Below are positions 4,939 to 6,455 of a stretch of DNA of 6,455 bases, in pieces. Origin of the DNA: Candidatus Peregrinibacteria bacterium (GTDB taxonomy: Bacteria; Patescibacteriota; Gracilibacteria; UBA1369; LOWO2-01-FULL-3); contig WJKQ01000112.1 in assembly GCA_014728975.1 (NCBI GenBank), forward strand, positions 1 to 6,455, read 5' to 3'. The notes beneath the pieces are model-generated. The model was not told where the DNA came from. It did no database searches and saw only the letters and a program-made list of their open reading frames with translations. Every line of letters begins with the position of its first letter. Within the stretch, counting starts at the first letter, position 1. The translations under genes and the position numbers were made by a program.

Positions 4939-6455
4939 ATGCCGGAATCAGCAACAGCTGAAAATTTGGAAGGAGTGGAAAAAGAACCGGAACAACCTCT
5001 TGAACAAGAGATTGCTTCTGATATAGAAAAAAAACTCACGAAAAACGAACTACAAAGTGTAAAAGAAAAAAAAACAACTATTCCAAAAATTTTACAGCAA
5101 AGAGAGCAATACAAAGCCGCCGCAAAAGCGGAACTCAACAGACTTGTAACAGTAACCACAGAAGGAGGCAATAATTTAATAGATTTAAAGGAATACAAAA
5201 AATACAATAACGAAATCGAAGAAACCGAAAGCGCCGAAAAAATGGCTAATCTTCTGGACGAGATAAAAGAGATTCCCAGGCAAAAACAAAATGAAGAACA
5301 AAATGAAAAAGAGGAAACCCGTGAACTCAGCCCCGAAGATCCGGAATTACTGACGCTTCAAAGAAAATTTGACAAGGTCTGCGATCAAAACAAAGATTTA
5401 ATCGGTCTTAAACAGATTCCCGGTTTCAAAGCATGGTTTGCCGAAGAAAGAAAATCAAATCCAAATATAAAACATTTAAATGAACAAATAAAAAAACTGG
5501 AAGGAAAAGAAATTACCGATAGAAACGGCTTGGCTCCGAGAAAAGAAGAATTTACCAACCTTCAGAACCTATTCAAAAAACATGGCATAAACAGCCCTCT
5601 TAAATCGGAATGGATTAAGTCTGAAGGATTAAGCGAAAGAATACAATTTCGAAAAAACGCGGAAGAAATGGAGGATATTTTAAGAAAATTAAAGGGCACA
5701 GGATTTTATTCAAATGAAATCATCAAAAAAACAATGCAGGAAATCCTTCTTGCTGATTCACCGGAAACACAAAAAAGAAAAATTCAATTGACGAAAAATG
5801 TTGCAAGAATTGAAGCACAAAGTTTTACCCACCTGGACAGCAAAATAAACATAGGAGGAATTACGATAAGAAAAATGAGCCAAAAAGGCAAAGATCAGCT
5901 GATAGATTATTATAAAACTTTATCTCTTTCAGAAAGAGAGGAAAATGTTAAAAAATGGCCTGATTTTATACAGACAGAAGCGGATCTTGCATTGGAACTT
6001 GAAGAACTTTACGGAGAAAATAAAGAAACATTGAAGCTGGCACTTGGTAGTTTTGAAGAATTAAATTTTGAGGAAAAACAAAAAGCTCTAAAAGAACACA
6101 AAAAAATACTGGAAAAATCCGAAAACGAAGAACAACTGCAAAAGGCATTAACAATCAAAGCCTCCCACGCGAAAATCGACGAAGCCGCTAGAAATAACAT
6201 ACTTGCAAAAAGTACGCAAAGAAAATATAAAGAATGGTTTGAGGACGAAAATAATTTCAGAGATCCAAAAACAAAAAAACCCGGAAATCTGGATGAACTC
6301 AAAAATGCTTATTCAATATTAATCAGTCCAACACCCGATAAAGAAGCAAAAAATCTTTCAGCTTATCAAATAAAAAGAATGCGCTTCCAAAAAGAAGTCG
6401 ACGAATTGACAAATATCAATCCGGATATCAAAAAGTCCAGACTTAAAAAATGGCA
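4939..6455 (+). CDS. Large Lys/Glu-rich hypothetical protein with degenerate internal repeats (partial, runs off right edge)
   Basis: An uninterrupted frame of 505 codons starts MPESATAENLEG and is still open at the window end. I do not recognise the family. The protein is strongly hydrophilic, rich in Lys, Glu, Asn and Gln, with a single cysteine (C148). It has no signal peptide and no membrane segment, so a cytoplasmic, mostly helical and partly coiled-coil protein is likely. The first 30 residues are acidic. Weak internal repeats are visible. A 13-residue motif occurs at 328-340 (LSLSEREENVKKW), 375-387 (LNFEEKQKALKEH) and 493-505 (INPDIKKSRLKKW). A [FY]-K-x-W-F-x-x-E motif occurs at 163-170 (FKAWFAEE) and 430-437 (YKEWFEDE), each followed within a few residues by a Pro. 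The ATG at 4939 has no Shine-Dalgarno, like most starts here. A promoter at 4885-4913 suggests its own transcript. Function is unknown; structural or nucleic-acid-associated roles are only guesses from composition. Confidence 0.85.
   Translation, partial: MPESATAENLEGVEKEPEQPLEQEIASDIEKKLTKNELQSVKEKKTTIPKILQQREQYKAAAKAELNRLVTVTTEGGNNLIDLKEYKKYNNEIEETESAEKMANLLDEIKEIPRQKQNEEQNEKEETRELSPEDPELLTLQRKFDKVCDQNKDLIGLKQIPGFKAWFAEERKSNPNIKHLNEQIKKLEGKEITDRNGLAPRKEEFTNLQNLFKKHGINSPLKSEWIKSEGLSERIQFRKNAEEMEDILRKLKGTGFYSNEIIKKTMQEILLADSPETQKRKIQLTKNVARIEAQSFTHLDSKINIGGITIRKMSQKGKDQLIDYYKTLSLSEREENVKKWPDFIQTEADLALELEELYGENKETLKLALGSFEELNFEEKQKALKEHKKILEKSENEEQLQKALTIKASHAKIDEAARNNILAKSTQRKYKEWFEDENNFRDPKTKKPGNLDELKNAYSILISPTPDKEAKNLSAYQIKRMRFQKEVDELTNINPDIKKSRLKKW

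Noticed and set aside
4920..5207. Minus-strand 95-codon hydrophobic frame opposite the unknown gene
   Set aside because: Its Ser/Phe/Leu-rich composition is what the complement of Lys/Glu-rich codons produces; there is no start signal and it lies inside a well-supported frame. The other minus-strand frames were rejected for the same reason.

Overview
The window looks like a piece of a small-genome bacterium of the Patescibacteria / Candidate Phyla Radiation type. This is inferred from gene content and style; no marker gene is present to prove it. The DNA is AT-rich with a coding strand heavy in A (Lys, Glu, Asn and Ile codons). The genes sit close together, and hardly any start codon has a Shine-Dalgarno sequence. 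The ribonucleotide reductase is the single-subunit, B12-dependent kind, and the last gene is a very large Lys/Glu-rich protein with no recognisable domain. TGA ends two genes and does not appear in frame inside the long ones, so the UGA=Gly code of Absconditabacteria and Gracilibacteria is not in use.

Layout. At the left edge (1-25, minus strand) are the first eight codons of what looks like a HAD-family hydrolase. It diverges from a three-gene plus-strand cluster: an ADP-ribose pyrophosphatase-like Nudix hydrolase (63-638), a NifS/IscS-type cysteine desulfurase (616-1755, overlapping the Nudix gene by 23 bases) and a DJ-1/PfpI protein (1779-2291). A well-formed sigma-70-type promoter (28-56) places the Nudix mRNA start on or next to its GTG codon, which implies a leaderless message.

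A 235-base gap (2292-2526) separates this cluster from an adenosylcobalamin-dependent (class II) ribonucleotide reductase, 2527-4874. The gap holds two close matches to the NrdR box, 33 bases apart, the classic arrangement for repression of ribonucleotide reductase genes. The reductase frame is broken once: a single A appears to be missing from an A run at 3972-3975. The protein is otherwise complete (ATP cone, three active-site cysteines, C-terminal zinc/redox cysteines).

After a 64-base gap with a plausible promoter (4885-4913), a large hydrophilic protein of unknown function starts at 4939 and runs off the right edge (505 codons visible).

Together the genes describe nucleotide housekeeping (ADP-ribose clearance, dNTP synthesis), sulfur mobilisation for Fe-S or thiolated cofactors, and protein or metabolite damage control. 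The parts most worth checking are the reductase frameshift, the NrdR boxes and the start they imply, the leaderless promoter, and the repeat-bearing unknown protein.
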